The translations under genes were made by a program, and so were the position numbers. From JAXDTI01 sp034090045 (GTDB lineage Bacteria > Actinomycetota > Actinomycetes > Actinomycetales > Actinomycetaceae), in contig JAXDTI010000001.1 in NCBI GenBank assembly GCA_034090045.1, forward strand, positions 191,481 through 255,480: a DNA stretch of 64,000 bases, read 5' to 3'. This document shows, piece after piece, positions 51,188 through 60,136 of the stretch. Numbering within the stretch: position 1 is the stretch's first letter; each line of letters starts with the position of its first letter. The notes under the pieces were generated by a model. That model did not search any database and was not told the DNA's origin. It saw only the letters and a list, made by a program, of their open reading frames with translations.

Positions 51188-51322
51188 TTGAGCTATAACC
51201 AGCCACACCCCGGAGAGCAGCCGATTCAACAGCCGTTCCCGCCGCAGCAACTACGACAATTTTATCCAATAGCCGGTCGGGTTTCGAGGATTCACAGGCG
51301 CCGCTGCGCGGCGAGCCAGTGA
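51188..51322 (+). pseudogene. 44-codon remnant resembling a Pro/Gln-rich membrane-protein N-terminus
   Basis: TTG at 51188, preceded by TAGGAGA, opens a 44-codon frame beginning MSYNQPHPGEQPIQQPFPPQ. This is the typical cytoplasmic lead of actinobacterial small membrane proteins (DUF4190/TM2-like), but it ends without any membrane helix and runs into the 3' end of the nuclease gene. It is probably a truncated gene beside the long hairpin. Confidence 0.4.
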
Positions 51323-52866
51323 TGCAGACGCATAGTGGAGACACAGTCCTGGCGGTTGTATTCAGCCAGTTCATACAGCTTCTCGGGGGGCAGGTTCGCC
51401 GCGTCACCCGCGCTGGTGAACAGTTGATGGAAACGCACCGCCGCCATACCGCCGTCAGAAATATTGGTGCCGCGCGCCTGTTCACCCAGGTAAAGCGGTT
51501 CAAGGTCTTTCAAAGTCATCCCGCCGGTGCCGGTAGTCAGTGCTGAACGCGCCACCTCAAACAGGTCAGTGAAACGTTCAAACCCCGGATGCTCAAATCG
51601 GTGGCGGCGCTGCAACCTGCGGAAATATTCGCGTTCCTGGCTGGAATAGTGGTACACCCGCGCCTCCGGGTAAGCCTCCAGGTGAGCCACAATTTCCGCG
51701 GTGAGCTGCTTATACATTGTCGCTTCGCTTTCCCGGTCGTGTGCCCACAGCGCGTGGTACTCCCCATCCAACCAATATCCGGCCAAATACACCAGCCCGG
51801 TGTGGTCGGTACGCGTCCAACCCCACAGTGAATCATTCTCGAAATCCAGGTACAGGTCCTGGTCACCAGGGTTCGGCAAAGCACCTAAAAGTGGGCTATC
51901 GTGATTAATGCTGTAGAGCAGTTCCCCGGTTTCGCGCTGTTTCAACAGCATCCCGGCGCGTTCCACGAATACCGGACGCAGCGAACCTATCGCCCGCAAA
52001 TCAGCATCAGCCAGTTCCTTTACCGTAAAAATCCCTTGACGGTGGGCATCTGTGCGGGTGTTCGGGCCCAGACCCGAGACGGCCAACACATCATCGTAGG
52101 CAGCGACCGCGCCGGTACACGCCGCGCAGCCGCCACAAACCTGAACTCGCCGCCAACAGGTCTCACCGATTTCGTGATTCCCCCAGTTCTCCAGGAGCTC
52201 CGCTGCCCGGGCTATCAGGTTTTTCGCCTCGGCAATCAGCTCGTCAAAATGTTCGCTCTTCAGGTTCCCGTCCGCCAGGAACAGCAGTACCTGCTCGAAA
52301 TAATCCCCGCGAGGCAGGCGCTCCGCTGTGCGCCAACTCCGCAACTGTTCACCGGCTGCCGGACAAGCCAGCTCACCGATTGCCCGGCGGGCTGTCGTGA
52401 CTGTCTCACCGCTAGCCCGGTCACGTTTCGCCGTCAAATAGGCGATCCCAGCCATGTTGGCGCGCACCCTCGAACGCATATGAGCCGAGTATTTCCCGAG
52501 ACCAACGAGGTTCAGGGTGCCGCCAGTTACCGGATCCGTGGTGCTCACCGTGATTGGTATTGTGCCGCTTAATGCAACTTTCTCGCCGTTGATTGTGGCG
52601 CTCGTTGGAACCGTCAACCGGATATTCGCACTCGCCCGGACCGGGGTTTTCGTGCTGATACCGGCCTGTTCCAAAAAAGGTAGTAAGCGTTTCGGATGCA
52701 ACGCTAAACCGGCCTGGAAATCCCGTGTCAGTGTTGCCAAATATCGGTGGAACTCGTCATCGGTATCGCCGAACTGGACTTCGGGGGCGGTCGGCAACCG
52801 GTGGGTAAGGAAGTCCCACTCGCACACGCCGAGGCGAGTCAGATCCGAGATATCTAAAGTGGGCAA
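51292..52866 (-). CDS. TM0106-type RecB-like/RNase H-like nuclease
   Basis: 524 residues. The N-terminal half resembles a RecB/Cas4-like PD-(D/E)xK domain (about 40-200), but its usual acidic positions look altered (SGTIPITV where GxxD is expected, LVGLGKYS where DxK is expected). A four-cysteine cluster follows (CWRRVQVCGGCAAC), then a helix-hairpin-helix-like VSGLGPNTRTDAHRQGIFTV. The C-terminal RNase H/exonuclease-like domain has DLYLDFENDSLWGW (DxE) and YNRQDCVSTMRLHHWL (final Asp), as in YprB-type 3'-5' exonucleases. TTG start with a GAGGTG site. Probably co-transcribed with the HemE-like gene 21 bases upstream. Partners with the MrfA-like helicase are possible, as MrfB is of this exonuclease type. 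Confidence 0.75.
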   Translation of the reverse strand: MPTLDISDLTRLGVCEWDFLTHRLPTAPEVQFGDTDDEFHRYLATLTRDFQAGLALHPKRLLPFLEQAGISTKTPVRASANIRLTVPTSATINGEKVALSGTIPITVSTTDPVTGGTLNLVGLGKYSAHMRSRVRANMAGIAYLTAKRDRASGETVTTARRAIGELACPAAGEQLRSWRTAERLPRGDYFEQVLLFLADGNLKSEHFDELIAEAKNLIARAAELLENWGNHEIGETCWRRVQVCGGCAACTGAVAAYDDVLAVSGLGPNTRTDAHRQGIFTVKELADADLRAIGSLRPVFVERAGMLLKQRETGELLYSINHDSPLLGALPNPGDQDLYLDFENDSLWGWTRTDHTGLVYLAGYWLDGEYHALWAHDRESEATMYKQLTAEIVAHLEAYPEARVYHYSSQEREYFRRLQRRHRFEHPGFERFTDLFEVARSALTTGTGGMTLKDLEPLYLGEQARGTNISDGGMAAVRFHQLFTSAGDAANLPPEKLYELAEYNRQDCVSTMRLHHWLAAQRRL

Positions 52867-52887
52867 AACCTTACACCTCGCTGCTGT

Positions 52888-53961
52888 TCAGGCATCCGTA
52901 ACCTGAAGACTATTCGCGTGCACATACTCGACAATTCGATACAAAATTTCAGGATCTGTGTCGGCAGGAACCGCGCCACCCGTGCTCATGACCAGTGAAA
53001 ATGCTCGGGAACCGTCATCCAGGATCTGATTCAAGTGAGCTTTAAGATCCTGCCACGGGCCGGTGAGCCGCGCCGAATCGATATTACCCTGCACCGTCAC
53101 CAGGTCAGACGCGCCGTGACGTACCTGCCGGATCGCGTCCCACAGGCGGATACGGTAGTCCGGTGCGATAGCGTCAGCGCCGGCATCCCGCAACAAACCC
53201 AACAGATGCCCGGCTGCCGCACCGTAGTGGACAGTCGGTACACCGAAAGCGTGCGCCCCATCCAGAATCAAGGACGAATACGGCCTGGAATAGTCCTGAT
53301 AGTCACTCCAGGTAAAGGCACCAGCGGTTCCATCATAGAGGAAAAGAACTCTTGCCCCGCCGCGAATCTGGGCGCGCACACACGCCGCTGAAACATCCGT
53401 ACACCAGTTCAACAGTTTCCTCCACAAATCCGGGTGGTTCAACATAAAAGACCTGGTCAAATGCAGGTTCCCTGGGGTGGCAGTGTCGGTTGTTCTCGCC
53501 TCCAGCAGCAGCGCCGCCAAGGTCGCGGGAGACGCCACCCAGCCTATAACGGGAATGTTTGCGGGCAGTTCGTGGGCAGCCGTAGCGACAATCCGAGTGA
53601 GCAGCAGCGGATCATCGAATTCCAGTTCGGTGACTGTATCGACATCGGCTCCGTCACGTACCGCAGGCATCTCGCCGCCCGTGAAATAATCCTCCGGCAT
53701 CCCAGCCAACACGAGTTCGGCGGCAGCATTACAGTAAACCGGTGCACCATCCAAACCCAGATCCAGGGCGGGACGCCAGGTTAGCTCAGCGGCAATCCGC
53801 GAATCCAAAACAGCCTGTAAACCGATTTTACCTGCACGAACACTGTCATATTCGGTGAGGTCGCCGATCTGGGGGAACCATACGGGCGTGTGTGTCGCAC
53901 CCCGACCTGCCAGTGCCGCGAGCAGGGCAGGAGTATCAGTTACTTCAGTATTTGCTCTCAC
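52888..53961 (-). CDS. uroporphyrinogen decarboxylase-fold protein without HemE catalytic residues
   Basis: 357 residues that align along the HemE TIM barrel: THTPVWF, PVIGWVASPATLAALLLEA, GARVLFLYDGTAGAFTWSDY, VTVQGNIDSARLTG. The substrate-binding residues are replaced. The MRQAGR loop is PQIGD. The catalytic Asp of LDAAILFSD is Asn78 (LDGAPVYCN). The Tyr of WTLATYM is missing. The GHG His near the C-terminus is STGGAVP. It therefore should not decarboxylate uroporphyrinogen III. It may act on another substrate, as some URO-D-fold methyltransferases do, or bind a tetrapyrrole. No other heme gene lies nearby. GTG start; likely operon with the nuclease. Confidence 0.7.
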   Translation of the reverse strand: MRANTEVTDTPALLAALAGRGATHTPVWFPQIGDLTEYDSVRAGKIGLQAVLDSRIAAELTWRPALDLGLDGAPVYCNAAAELVLAGMPEDYFTGGEMPAVRDGADVDTVTELEFDDPLLLTRIVATAAHELPANIPVIGWVASPATLAALLLEARTTDTATPGNLHLTRSFMLNHPDLWRKLLNWCTDVSAACVRAQIRGGARVLFLYDGTAGAFTWSDYQDYSRPYSSLILDGAHAFGVPTVHYGAAAGHLLGLLRDAGADAIAPDYRIRLWDAIRQVRHGASDLVTVQGNIDSARLTGPWQDLKAHLNQILDDGSRAFSLVMSTGGAVPADTDPEILYRIVEYVHANSLQVTDA

Positions 53962-54081
53962 GCATCCATTTTGTCAAAGAAATCTGAGAAACACACCTGC
54001 ACCAGTGAAAGCTGTTATCGTCAGTTCACGCGACACCACTACTTCAACAAAACCCAAATCGATACATATACATATAAAGGA

Positions 54082-54111
54082 GCGCCCCCGAACCCGCAGG
54101 TTCAGGGGCGC
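54082..54111 (-). terminator. terminator of pckG
   Basis: GCGCCCCCGAACC and GGTTCAGGGGCGC form a 13-base stem with one mismatch around a four-base loop, 21 bases after the pckG stop. On the minus strand it is followed by CCTTTATATGTATATG. Confidence 0.75.
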
Positions 54112-54131
54112 CCCGGTTGCCTATATAGCTT

Positions 54132-55973
54132 TCAGGCCTTAGCGGCGCGCAGACGCTCGCGCAGTGCCTCCAGCTCAGCGGTAATTTCTGTGGGCAGCTT
54201 GTCACCAAACTGCTCGAAATACTGTTCCGTGTCCTCGGTCTCCGCCAACCAAGCATCCGGGTCAATCTCAAAGAGCTTGTCCCACTTCGCCTGATCGATG
54301 TCCAAACCATCCAGGTTGAAGTCCTCGAACTTCGGGTACTTGCCGGTCGGACCATCAATGGCATCAACCTGACCGGAGACACGCTTCACCACCCAGTCAA
54401 GCACCCGGGAGTTCTCGCCGTAACCGGGCCACATGAACTTGCCGTCCGGGGTTTTACGGAACCAGTTTACGTGGTAAACCCGCGGGAACTTGTCGCCCAG
54501 TTTCTCCTGCATGTGCAGCCAGTGACCCCAATAGTCCGCCATGTTGTAGCCGCAGAACGGCAGCATCGCGAACGGGTCGTGACGCAGCGAACCAACCGTG
54601 CCCTCAGCGGCAGCAGTCTGCTCGGAAGAAATGTTTGTGCCGATGAACACGCCGTGCGCCGGGGTCTTTTGCTCGGTGACCAGCGGAATGTTGTTGGCGC
54701 GGCGACCACCAAAGAGCACCGCATCGACCGGTACACCCTGCGGGGCCTCCCAGTCGGGGCAGATGATCGGGCACTGTGCGGCGGGCGCGGTGAAACGGCT
54801 GTTCGGGTGAGCCGCCGGAGTATCCGAATCCGGAGTCCAGTCGTTGCCCTTCCAGTCGATCAGGTGCTCCGGCATGTCACCGTCGATGCCTTCCCACCAC
54901 ACGTCGCCATCATCGGTGAGCGCCACGTTAGTGAAAATGGTGTTTTCTTTCATCGACTCCATAGCCATCGGGTTGGTGTCATAGGACGTGCCCGGCGCGA
55001 CACCGAAGAAACCGGCCTCCGGGTTAATCGCATACAGTCGCCCATCCGGGCCGGGACGCATCCAGGCGATATCGTCACCGATCGTCTCAACCTTGTAACC
55101 GTCAATGGTGGGTTGAAGCATCGCCAGGTTAGTTTTGCCGCAGGCACTCGGGAATGCCGCGGTCACGTGGTACTGCTTGCCGGTCGCCTTGTCGGTGAGC
55201 CGCAGAATCAGCATGTGTTCTGCCATCCAGTCATCGCGGCGAGCCATCGTGGAGGCGATACGCAACGCGAAACATTTCTTGCCCAACAGGGCGTTGCCGC
55301 CGTAACCGGAACCGTAGGACCAGATCTCGTTGGTTTCAGGGAAATGCGTGATGTATTTCTCGTCATTGCAAGGCCACGCGGTGTCCGCCTCACCCGGCTG
55401 CAGCGGCGCACCCACCGAATGCACTGCCGGTACCCACGGGCGACCCTCGTTAATCAGGTCCATAGCTTTCTCACCCATGCGGGTCATGATGCGCATATTG
55501 GTGACCACGTACGGAGAATCGGTGATTTCGATACCCAGCTGCGAAATCGGACCGCCGAGCGGACCCATAGAGAACGGCACCACATACATGGTGCGTCCCT
55601 GCATGGAGCCCCGGAATACCCCTTTATCTCCAATAAGGGTCTCTTTCATTTCTTTCGGATCAACCCAGTGGTTGGTCGGGCCGGCGTCCTCTTCCTTTTC
55701 GCAACAGATAAAGGTGCGAGCCTCCACGCGTGCAACATCGGAAGGCAGGGAGCGCGCCAGGAAAGAGTTCGGGCGTTTCTCGGGGTTCAGGCGAGTGAAC
55801 ATACCAGAATCGACCATCATGTTGGTCAGGCGATCCCACTCGGCCTGGGAGCCGTCAGAGAACTCCACGGTCTCGGGGGTCGTGATTGCGGCGATGTCGG
55901 CCACCCATTTGATTACGTCTTCGGGCACATTCGCCGGTGCCGCCGCGCGAACATCATCAATAGTTACGGTCAT
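54132..55973 (-). CDS. pckG: phosphoenolpyruvate carboxykinase (GTP)
   Basis: 613 residues, the usual actinobacterial length. It interconverts oxaloacetate + GTP and PEP + GDP + CO2. The P-loop with the hyper-reactive cysteine is TAAFPSACGKTNLAMLQP (about residue 275). FGVAPGTSYDTNPMAMES, LFGGRRANNIPLVTEQ and RVYHVNWFRKTPDGKFMWPG are further signatures. An AGGAGG site precedes the ATG. It is divergent from purL and ends at a strong terminator. In anaerobic metabolism it may run toward oxaloacetate. Confidence 0.96.
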   Translation of the reverse strand: MTVTIDDVRAAAPANVPEDVIKWVADIAAITTPETVEFSDGSQAEWDRLTNMMVDSGMFTRLNPEKRPNSFLARSLPSDVARVEARTFICCEKEEDAGPTNHWVDPKEMKETLIGDKGVFRGSMQGRTMYVVPFSMGPLGGPISQLGIEITDSPYVVTNMRIMTRMGEKAMDLINEGRPWVPAVHSVGAPLQPGEADTAWPCNDEKYITHFPETNEIWSYGSGYGGNALLGKKCFALRIASTMARRDDWMAEHMLILRLTDKATGKQYHVTAAFPSACGKTNLAMLQPTIDGYKVETIGDDIAWMRPGPDGRLYAINPEAGFFGVAPGTSYDTNPMAMESMKENTIFTNVALTDDGDVWWEGIDGDMPEHLIDWKGNDWTPDSDTPAAHPNSRFTAPAAQCPIICPDWEAPQGVPVDAVLFGGRRANNIPLVTEQKTPAHGVFIGTNISSEQTAAAEGTVGSLRHDPFAMLPFCGYNMADYWGHWLHMQEKLGDKFPRVYHVNWFRKTPDGKFMWPGYGENSRVLDWVVKRVSGQVDAIDGPTGKYPKFEDFNLDGLDIDQAKWDKLFEIDPDAWLAETEDTEQYFEQFGDKLPTEITAELEALRERLRAAKA

Positions 55974-56217
55974 TTATCTGCCTCCTGGGCATCTGACAGT
56001 GGCGCCGACCGGACGTCACCGGCACTTTCGTGCATTTTTCGCGTTCGCCGCCCCGCCGCAGTCCCCTCGAGTCCGCCGCGCTCGGTTCGCGCCTTCACTT
56101 TTCTAGTCTAACCGGTCACCGCTACTAATAGCTTTGGTTGTGGCGAGGTTCACTCTCAGTTCTTTCCGCTGCGTGTTTCGGCGTTCAGTGGCGGGATACC
56201 GGCATCGCCGGCACATA

Positions 56218-56223
56218 TAGAAT
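56218..56223 (+). promoter_or_regulatory. -10 box TAGAAT, leaderless promoter of purL
   Basis: TAGAAT ends exactly six bases before the purL ATG at 56230. No Shine-Dalgarno is present. Confidence 0.6.
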
Positions 56224-56229
56224 TAGGGC

Positions 56230-59200
56230 ATGGATGCACGCCTCGCAATTCGCCGCAAACCCCAGTTCCGAGATGCCGAACACGCCCTGCTCACGACCCT
56301 GAACAACCTCGACAATGTGTCCCTTGAAAGTGTCGATATCCTGCACATATACGATGTTTTTGGGGCGTCACCGGATGATATAAAGGCACTGGCGGAGGCG
56401 GTTGTATGCGATGAGCGGGTCGATGACCTGGTGACCGAACCTCAGCTGCAGGAGCTGGTTTCTGAATCCGCGAGCGAATACTCACTGCTCGGGGTGGAGC
56501 CGCTGCCCGGCCAGTACGATCAGCGAGCCGACGCTGCTGAACAGGCATTGAGGTTGCTGCAGCCCGGAAGTGAATCGCGCATCCTCTCCGCTGAACTATA
56601 TGTGCTGCGACCTGCACCGACATCTGAGGCTTTGGCGGCGATCCGCGGCTATCTCATCAACCCGGTGGAAGCCGGAGAGAAAGATATGACGGTGCTGCGT
56701 GCCCCGCAAACCGGCAAGATGCAACCCCTGATCGAATACCCCGATTTCCTGGACTATGACGATGAGCGGCTGGGCGGTCTGCTCGCCGAACGCGGGATGG
56801 CGATGAGCCTGGCTGACCTGAAAATGATTCGGGACTATTTCCGTTCCGAGGGTCGCGCCCCCACCGAGGTAGAGCTAGCTGTACTGGACACCTACTGGTC
56901 AGACCACTGTCGACACACGACCTTCAACACCGAATTGACCGATATTGAGATCGCGGAGCCGCGTTTTGCCGACCAGCTCGCCGTCGCGCTGCGCCGCTGG
57001 GATGAGTTGCGTGCCGCCAATGGTCGCGCCGAAAAACCACGCACCCTGATGGATCTGGGCACCATAGTGGGACGGGAGTTGCGGCGTACCGGCGTGCTGG
57101 CTAACCAGGAAGTATCCGAAGAAATAAACGCCTGTTCAGTGCATGTCCCGGTGGTAAAGGCCGCGACAGATACCACAGATTCAGGAACCGAACCATGGCT
57201 GCTGATGTTCAAGAACGAAACCCACAACCACCCCACAGAGATCGAGCCTTTCGGTGGTGCGGCAACCTGCCTCGGCGGCGCGATACGCGACCCGCTGTCT
57301 GGCCGTTCCTGGGTGTATCAGGCGCTTCGCCTCTCAGGTGCCGGCGACATCAACACTCCACGCTCCGAGACGCTGCCCGGTAAACTCCCGCAAGCAGATA
57401 TTTCGACTCGTGCCACCGGCGGGTATTCGAGCTACGGTAACCAGATTGGTTTAGCAACCACCGGTGTACGCGAGTTCATGCATCCCGGTTACGTGGCGAA
57501 ACGTATGGAACTGGGTGCGGTCGTTGCCGCCGCCCCGGAAGCGAATGTGCGCCGCCTCACCCCACACGCAGGCGATGTGGTTATCCTGCTCGGGGGACGC
57601 ACCGGGCGGGACGGTATCGGCGGCGCAACCGGTTCTTCAAAGGCACACAACCAGCAGTCCCTGGCTCATTCCGGCGCGGAAGTCCAGAAAGGCAACCCGG
57701 TTAACGAACGCAAAATACAGCGACTTTTCCGTAACCCGCAGGTCGCCCAGATGATTGTTCGCTGTAACGACTTTGGGGCAGGCGGGGTCGCGGTTGCAGT
57801 CGGCGAATTGGCTCCCGGCCTCGATATTCACCTGGAACGGGTGCCGTTGAAATACGCCGGTCTGAACGCCCGAGAAATCGCTATTTCGGAGTCTCAAGAG
57901 CGCATGGCGGTGGTGGTTCGTGCCGCCGACGCTGAACGTTTCACCGCTCTGGCTGAAACAGAGAACTTGGAGGCCACCCAACTGGCAGAAGTCACTGACA
58001 CCGGCCGGTTGCGGATGTTCCTCAGGGACGAAAAGGTCTTGGATTTGGCTCGCAGCTTCGTGGACACCAATGGTGCCCCGCGCAGTCAGAAAGTGAAAAT
58101 GTGTGCCCCAACATCCCCAGAACCCCGTAAAACCTGTAAATCTGTGCTCGAAACGCTGGCGCAGGCACACGCCGGTTCTCAAGAGGGCATGGTTGAACAA
58201 TTTGATGCCACCGTTGGGCGTTCCACAGTGCTGATGCCCTATGGCGGGGCACGACAGAAAACCGATGAACCGGCCTCGATCCAGACACTCCCCGCTGACG
58301 GCGGAACCGACACGGCCTCGATTATCACCTATGGTTATTCGCCGACCCTCGCCGAGAAATCACCGTACCTGATGGGCGCATATTCGCTGGTTGAGGCGCT
58401 TTCAAGGCTGGTGGCGGCGGGTGGTAACGCGGAGGGTGCGTGGCTGACCGTGCAGGAGTATTTCCAACGCCCCGACGATGACCCGCAGGTTTGGGGAGAC
58501 GTGTTGCAGGCACTGCTCGGCTTGCTGCAAGCCCAGGATGCTTTCCAGGTCGCGGCGATTGGCGGCAAAGATTCGATGAGCGGATCATTCGGTGACGAAC
58601 TGCATGTTCCACCGACCCTGGTGAGTTTCGCGGTTGGTCTGATGGATGCTGCTGGAGCAGTTTCGGCTACACTGCCCGCCACCCAGACCGACGTGTACTA
58701 CCTGCCGCATTTACCGCTGGCAGACGGAACCCCAGACTATCGGCGACTACGCGCCAACTTCCAGGTGTTTCACCAGCTCAGCGCGGCTGGTGGGGTGCTT
58801 GCCGCCTCCCCGATCCTGCCCGGCGGTTTGGGCGCGACCCTGGTGAATATGACGTTGGGCAACAATGTCGGGTTCTTTGCTTCCAGCACTTCAGCCCGGC
58901 AGTATTTGCGCCCAGGTGAAGAGGCAAACCAACTGGCTGGCGCACAACTAGGCGGCATAGTGTTCGCGGTAGATCCGCAAATAAACATCACCCCGCTATG
59001 TCGGGTCGGCGGCGATCTGCTTGCCGGTGAAGTCGATGCAGAACACCCCCAGGTTATCTATCTGGGTGCCACCACAGACAAGAATCACCGTATCGACCTC
59101 GGTTTCGAAAGTTTCGAGGTAGACGAGGCGCTCGCGGTTATGGAACGCGGATATGCGCAGGTCTATCCGTTAAACGAGACCGATCCGGAGCCGTTGCCGA

Positions 59201-60096
59201 CTTTCGCCACCGTAATACGTCAGCGTCTGGGCGGTGATACTCTCGAACAGAGCACCCCACCTGTCGCCACCGACACTAACGCGCCGCGAGTACTGCTGCC
59301 GGTGTTCCCCGGCACCAACTCCGAATACGATATGGCTGAGGCTTTCAAGGCCGCCGGAGCCGAAACAGAATTTCTGGTTATCCGGAACCTGACCCCCGAA
59401 ATGTTGGCGGCAGACACCACCGAATTTATTGCGCGACTCGCCGACCCGGCTATCCGTATCCTGGCGTTTTCCGGCGGGTTTTCCCTCGGTGATGAGCCTG
59501 ACGGATCCGCAAAGTTTATGTCGGCGTTCCTGCGTTCGGAGGCGGTCACGGAGGCGATGCGTGCCTTTACCGGGAACTCCGGTCTGGTGCTCGGTGTCTG
59601 TAACGGGTTCCAGGCGCTAGTAAAGTCCGGTTTCCTGCCCTATGGTGACCCCGCCCGGCAGAGCGCTGAGTCCCCCACGCTGGCACACAACCGACAGTTG
59701 CGGCATGTCTCGCGGATAGCGACCACGCGGGTCGCGACCACCGCTTCCCCGTGGCTTGCCGGGTTCACGCCCGGACAGTTGCATCGGGTTCCGGTCAGTC
59801 ACGGCGAGGGTCGTTTCGTGGTTTCTGAGCAGGAGGCAGAGCGGATGTTCACGACCGGTCAGGTCGCCTTTCAATATGTTGATTCAAGTGGCGCACCGAC
59901 AATGTCTGCACCGGATAACCCGAACGGATCCAGCTACGCCATTGAAGGCATCATCAGCCCTGATGGGATGATACTTGGAAAGATGGGTCATCCGGAACGC
60001 TACCGGCCCGGGCTGATGCGCAACATTCCCGAGATCGCTACCCAGGACATTTTCGTTAACGCTGTCACCTGGTGTCGCAGCCATCCGGCAGCCTAG
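56230..60096 (+). CDS. purL: phosphoribosylformylglycinamidine synthase, large single-chain type
   Basis: 1288 residues, the size of proteobacterial/bifidobacterial FGAR amidotransferase, not the separate PurS-PurQ-PurL set. The central ATP-binding synthetase contains TYWSDHCRHTTFNTEL and NETHNHPTEIEPFGGAATCL. The C-terminal glutaminase domain starts near residue 1020 (RVLLPVFPGTNSEYDMAEAF), with the catalytic Cys in LGVCNGFQAL (about 1122) and His/Glu near VSHGEGRF and MGHPERY. It converts FGAR, glutamine and ATP to FGAM. Leaderless-type promoter; divergent from pckG. Confidence 0.96.
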   Translation: MDARLAIRRKPQFRDAEHALLTTLNNLDNVSLESVDILHIYDVFGASPDDIKALAEAVVCDERVDDLVTEPQLQELVSESASEYSLLGVEPLPGQYDQRADAAEQALRLLQPGSESRILSAELYVLRPAPTSEALAAIRGYLINPVEAGEKDMTVLRAPQTGKMQPLIEYPDFLDYDDERLGGLLAERGMAMSLADLKMIRDYFRSEGRAPTEVELAVLDTYWSDHCRHTTFNTELTDIEIAEPRFADQLAVALRRWDELRAANGRAEKPRTLMDLGTIVGRELRRTGVLANQEVSEEINACSVHVPVVKAATDTTDSGTEPWLLMFKNETHNHPTEIEPFGGAATCLGGAIRDPLSGRSWVYQALRLSGAGDINTPRSETLPGKLPQADISTRATGGYSSYGNQIGLATTGVREFMHPGYVAKRMELGAVVAAAPEANVRRLTPHAGDVVILLGGRTGRDGIGGATGSSKAHNQQSLAHSGAEVQKGNPVNERKIQRLFRNPQVAQMIVRCNDFGAGGVAVAVGELAPGLDIHLERVPLKYAGLNAREIAISESQERMAVVVRAADAERFTALAETENLEATQLAEVTDTGRLRMFLRDEKVLDLARSFVDTNGAPRSQKVKMCAPTSPEPRKTCKSVLETLAQAHAGSQEGMVEQFDATVGRSTVLMPYGGARQKTDEPASIQTLPADGGTDTASIITYGYSPTLAEKSPYLMGAYSLVEALSRLVAAGGNAEGAWLTVQEYFQRPDDDPQVWGDVLQALLGLLQAQDAFQVAAIGGKDSMSGSFGDELHVPPTLVSFAVGLMDAAGAVSATLPATQTDVYYLPHLPLADGTPDYRRLRANFQVFHQLSAAGGVLAASPILPGGLGATLVNMTLGNNVGFFASSTSARQYLRPGEEANQLAGAQLGGIVFAVDPQINITPLCRVGGDLLAGEVDAEHPQVIYLGATTDKNHRIDLGFESFEVDEALAVMERGYAQVYPLNETDPEPLPTFATVIRQRLGGDTLEQSTPPVATDTNAPRVLLPVFPGTNSEYDMAEAFKAAGAETEFLVIRNLTPEMLAADTTEFIARLADPAIRILAFSGGFSLGDEPDGSAKFMSAFLRSEAVTEAMRAFTGNSGLVLGVCNGFQALVKSGFLPYGDPARQSAESPTLAHNRQLRHVSRIATTRVATTASPWLAGFTPGQLHRVPVSHGEGRFVVSEQEAERMFTTGQVAFQYVDSSGAPTMSAPDNPNGSSYAIEGIISPDGMILGKMGHPERYRPGLMRNIPEIATQDIFVNAVTWCRSHPAA

Positions 60097-60136
60097 CCGC
60101 AGGAGAGTGACCGGGTGGATGCCGGGTCGCCCAACG

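Noticed and set aside
54471..56111. 546-codon open frame on the plus strand opposite pckG
   Set aside because: It lies wholly antisense to a well-conserved PckG, has no recognisable domain or ribosome-binding site, and its His/Arg/Val-rich composition is typical of antisense shadows of highly biased genes.
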